7,615 bases of DNA, from contig JAYYEI010000048.1 of NCBI GenBank assembly GCA_036159995.1, positions 1 to 7,615 of the forward strand, read 5' to 3'. The position numbers and the translations under genes were made by a program. The notes beneath the pieces were generated by a model. That model had not been told where the DNA came from. It did no database searches and saw only the letters and a program-made list of their open reading frames with translations. This document shows, in pieces, positions 6,763 through 7,615 of the stretch. This stretch comes from UBA8752 sp036159995 (GTDB lineage Bacteria; Bacteroidota; Bacteroidia; Flavobacteriales_D; Sanyastnellaceae). Positions within the stretch are counted from its first letter, which is position 1. Each line of letters starts with the position of its first letter.

Positions 6763-6978
6763 ATGTCCTCACGGAAAAAGAAGAAACTCGCCTCGACCGC
6801 CCTCGGTGCCCTCGCCGGAACCGCGTTGTTCAATGCGGTTTTCCTCTTCCTGAACAGCCGGGAAATGGCCGGCGTAACCCACGTCCCCAGCCTCTTCGAA
6901 TCCCTCTCGATCTACGCCTTCTTCTTCGCGGTCCTTTGGCTGTCGGCCGGCCCCCTCGCCGACGCCGAACATGGCTGA
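6763..6978 (+). CDS. Small two-helix membrane protein, unknown function
   Basis: A 71-residue reading frame, not recognised as any named family. A basic N-terminus (SSRKKKK, 2-8) is followed by a hydrophobic segment (9-30, rich in Ala and Leu) and a second one at 44-64 (SLFESLSIYAFFFAVLWLSAG). Both look like membrane helices joined by a short polar loop, and the chain ends in DAEHG. The positive-inside pattern would put the N-terminus in the cytoplasm. The ATG at 6763 is preferred to an in-frame ATG at 6724, because the latter adds a stretch that falls on the possible promoter. Codons favour C or G in third position, like the neighbouring genes. It is divergent from the porin gene and convergent with the desaturase-family gene, only 22 bases from that gene's stop. 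It could be spurious, but no opposing frame in this stretch looks more protein-like. Confidence 0.5.
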   Translation: MSSRKKKKLASTALGALAGTALFNAVFLFLNSREMAGVTHVPSLFESLSIYAFFFAVLWLSAGPLADAEHG

Positions 6979-7000
6979 CCGCCCGGTTCCACCCCTCGAT

Positions 7001-7615
7001 TCAGCCCTCCTTGAGGGTCGACGAGGTCGGGACGCTCCGGTTGAACGGCAAGCCCATTTGGTATTTGATGTTGTCGCTCTGCGCGGGGTCGGTGATGTCC
7101 AGCCCGTAGACCACATCGGCGGTATCGCCGTAGACGAACGTTCCGAACAGCCGGTCCCACACGCTCAGCACGTTGCCGTAGTTGCGGTCCGTCCACGGCA
7201 CCTCGTGGTGGTGGTGGAACTTGTGCATGTTGGGCGTCACCACCAGCCAGCTCAGCGCCTTGTCCACCGCAAGCGGCAGCGCCACATTGCTGTGGTTCCA
7301 GTAGGTGAAGAAGATGGTCACAACGCGGTAAAACCCGTAGAACGCCAACGGCGCCCCGGTCACGATCACGCCGATGAGCGCAAAGGTCTCGCGGCACACA
7401 AAGTCGATGGGGTGGTGGCGCGTTCCGGTGGTCACGTCCACGTGGGTGTCGCTGTGGTGCACCATGTGCAGCCGCCACATCCACTTCCAGTTGTGCAGCA
7501 GGTAGTGGACGGTGTACTGGGCAATGAGGTCGAGCGTCATCACCGTCACGAGCAGCTGCAGCCAGAGCGGCATGGCCACCCAATGCAGCAGGCCAAACCC
7601 GGTCGCCGCCGTCCA
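7001..7615 (-). CDS. Fatty acid hydroxylase / sterol desaturase family protein, C-terminal part
   Basis: The frame stays open to the right edge (WTAATGFGLLHW before a GTG at 7579), so the last 204 residues of a longer protein are seen; the true start is outside the window. These integral membrane di-iron enzymes hydroxylate or desaturate lipids such as sterols, carotenoids or fatty acids with O2. The family's His clusters are present, in fragment numbering: HYLLH (37-41), HMVHH (50-54), RHHP (66-69), WNHSN (106-110) and HKFHH (131-135, followed by two more His). Hydrophobic segments at about 15-33 and 79-105 are probable membrane helices. D56 in HHSDTHVDVTT, the NYGNVLSVWDRLFGTF segment (145-160) and the Y-G-x-D step that follows are typical of bacterial members. 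The substrate cannot be told from the sequence. It converges on the small membrane ORF with a 22-base gap, and no clear terminator is seen there. Confidence 0.92.
   Translation of the reverse strand, partial: WTAATGFGLLHWVAMPLWLQLLVTVMTLDLIAQYTVHYLLHNWKWMWRLHMVHHSDTHVDVTTGTRHHPIDFVCRETFALIGVIVTGAPLAFYGFYRVVTIFFTYWNHSNVALPLAVDKALSWLVVTPNMHKFHHHHEVPWTDRNYGNVLSVWDRLFGTFVYGDTADVVYGLDITDPAQSDNIKYQMGLPFNRSVPTSSTLKEG

Noticed and set aside
6615..6833. A 73-residue N-terminal extension of the porin from an upstream ATG.
   Set aside because: It would bury the signal peptide inside the protein and overlap the small plus-strand ORF.
7005..7017. A CCCTC-CTT-GAGGG hairpin at the 3' end of the desaturase-family gene as a terminator.
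   Set aside because: The stem is only 5 bp, lies inside the coding sequence and has no T-run on either strand.

Overview
The window looks like a chromosomal segment of a high-GC member of the Bacteroidota. The best indications are the nucleoside diphosphate kinase, whose sequence resembles Flavobacteriia-type enzymes, promoter-like motifs close to the Bacteroidota consensus TTTG-N17-23-TAnnTTTG, the near absence of Shine-Dalgarno sequences before most starts, and a hybrid histidine kinase with a separate small Hpt protein. The genus cannot be fixed from this sequence alone.

Layout, left to right. At the left edge, on the minus strand, is the N-terminus of a secreted protein that resembles cyanophycinase (peptidase S51). 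Divergent from it are two plus-strand housekeeping genes: ndk (301-720) and a eukaryote-type NADP-dependent isocitrate dehydrogenase (839-2068). The second ends in a strong, apparently bidirectional terminator (2091-2120). Facing it on the minus strand is a four-gene unit, 6614 down to 2140: an outer-membrane porin-like beta-barrel, a short PstS-like periplasmic binding-domain protein, a membrane-bound PAS-PAS hybrid sensor kinase (879 aa) and a stand-alone Hpt protein. Every junction overlaps (4, 4 and 23 nt). To its right lies a small two-helix membrane ORF on the plus strand (6763-6978), and at the right edge a fatty acid hydroxylase/sterol desaturase-family gene on the minus strand, cut by the window end.

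The most interesting part is the porin, binding protein, hybrid kinase and Hpt unit. It reads as one envelope-to-cytoplasm signalling module: solute entry through the outer membrane, a periplasmic binding domain, a membrane kinase with its own receiver, and a phosphotransfer protein. No DNA-binding or enzymatic response regulator is present in the window, so the output is unknown. The Hpt protein has an unusual active-site motif in which the usual Lys after the phospho-acceptor His is replaced. No tRNA, rRNA, CRISPR array, insertion sequence or long repeat was seen, and there is no gene-free stretch above 300 bases.
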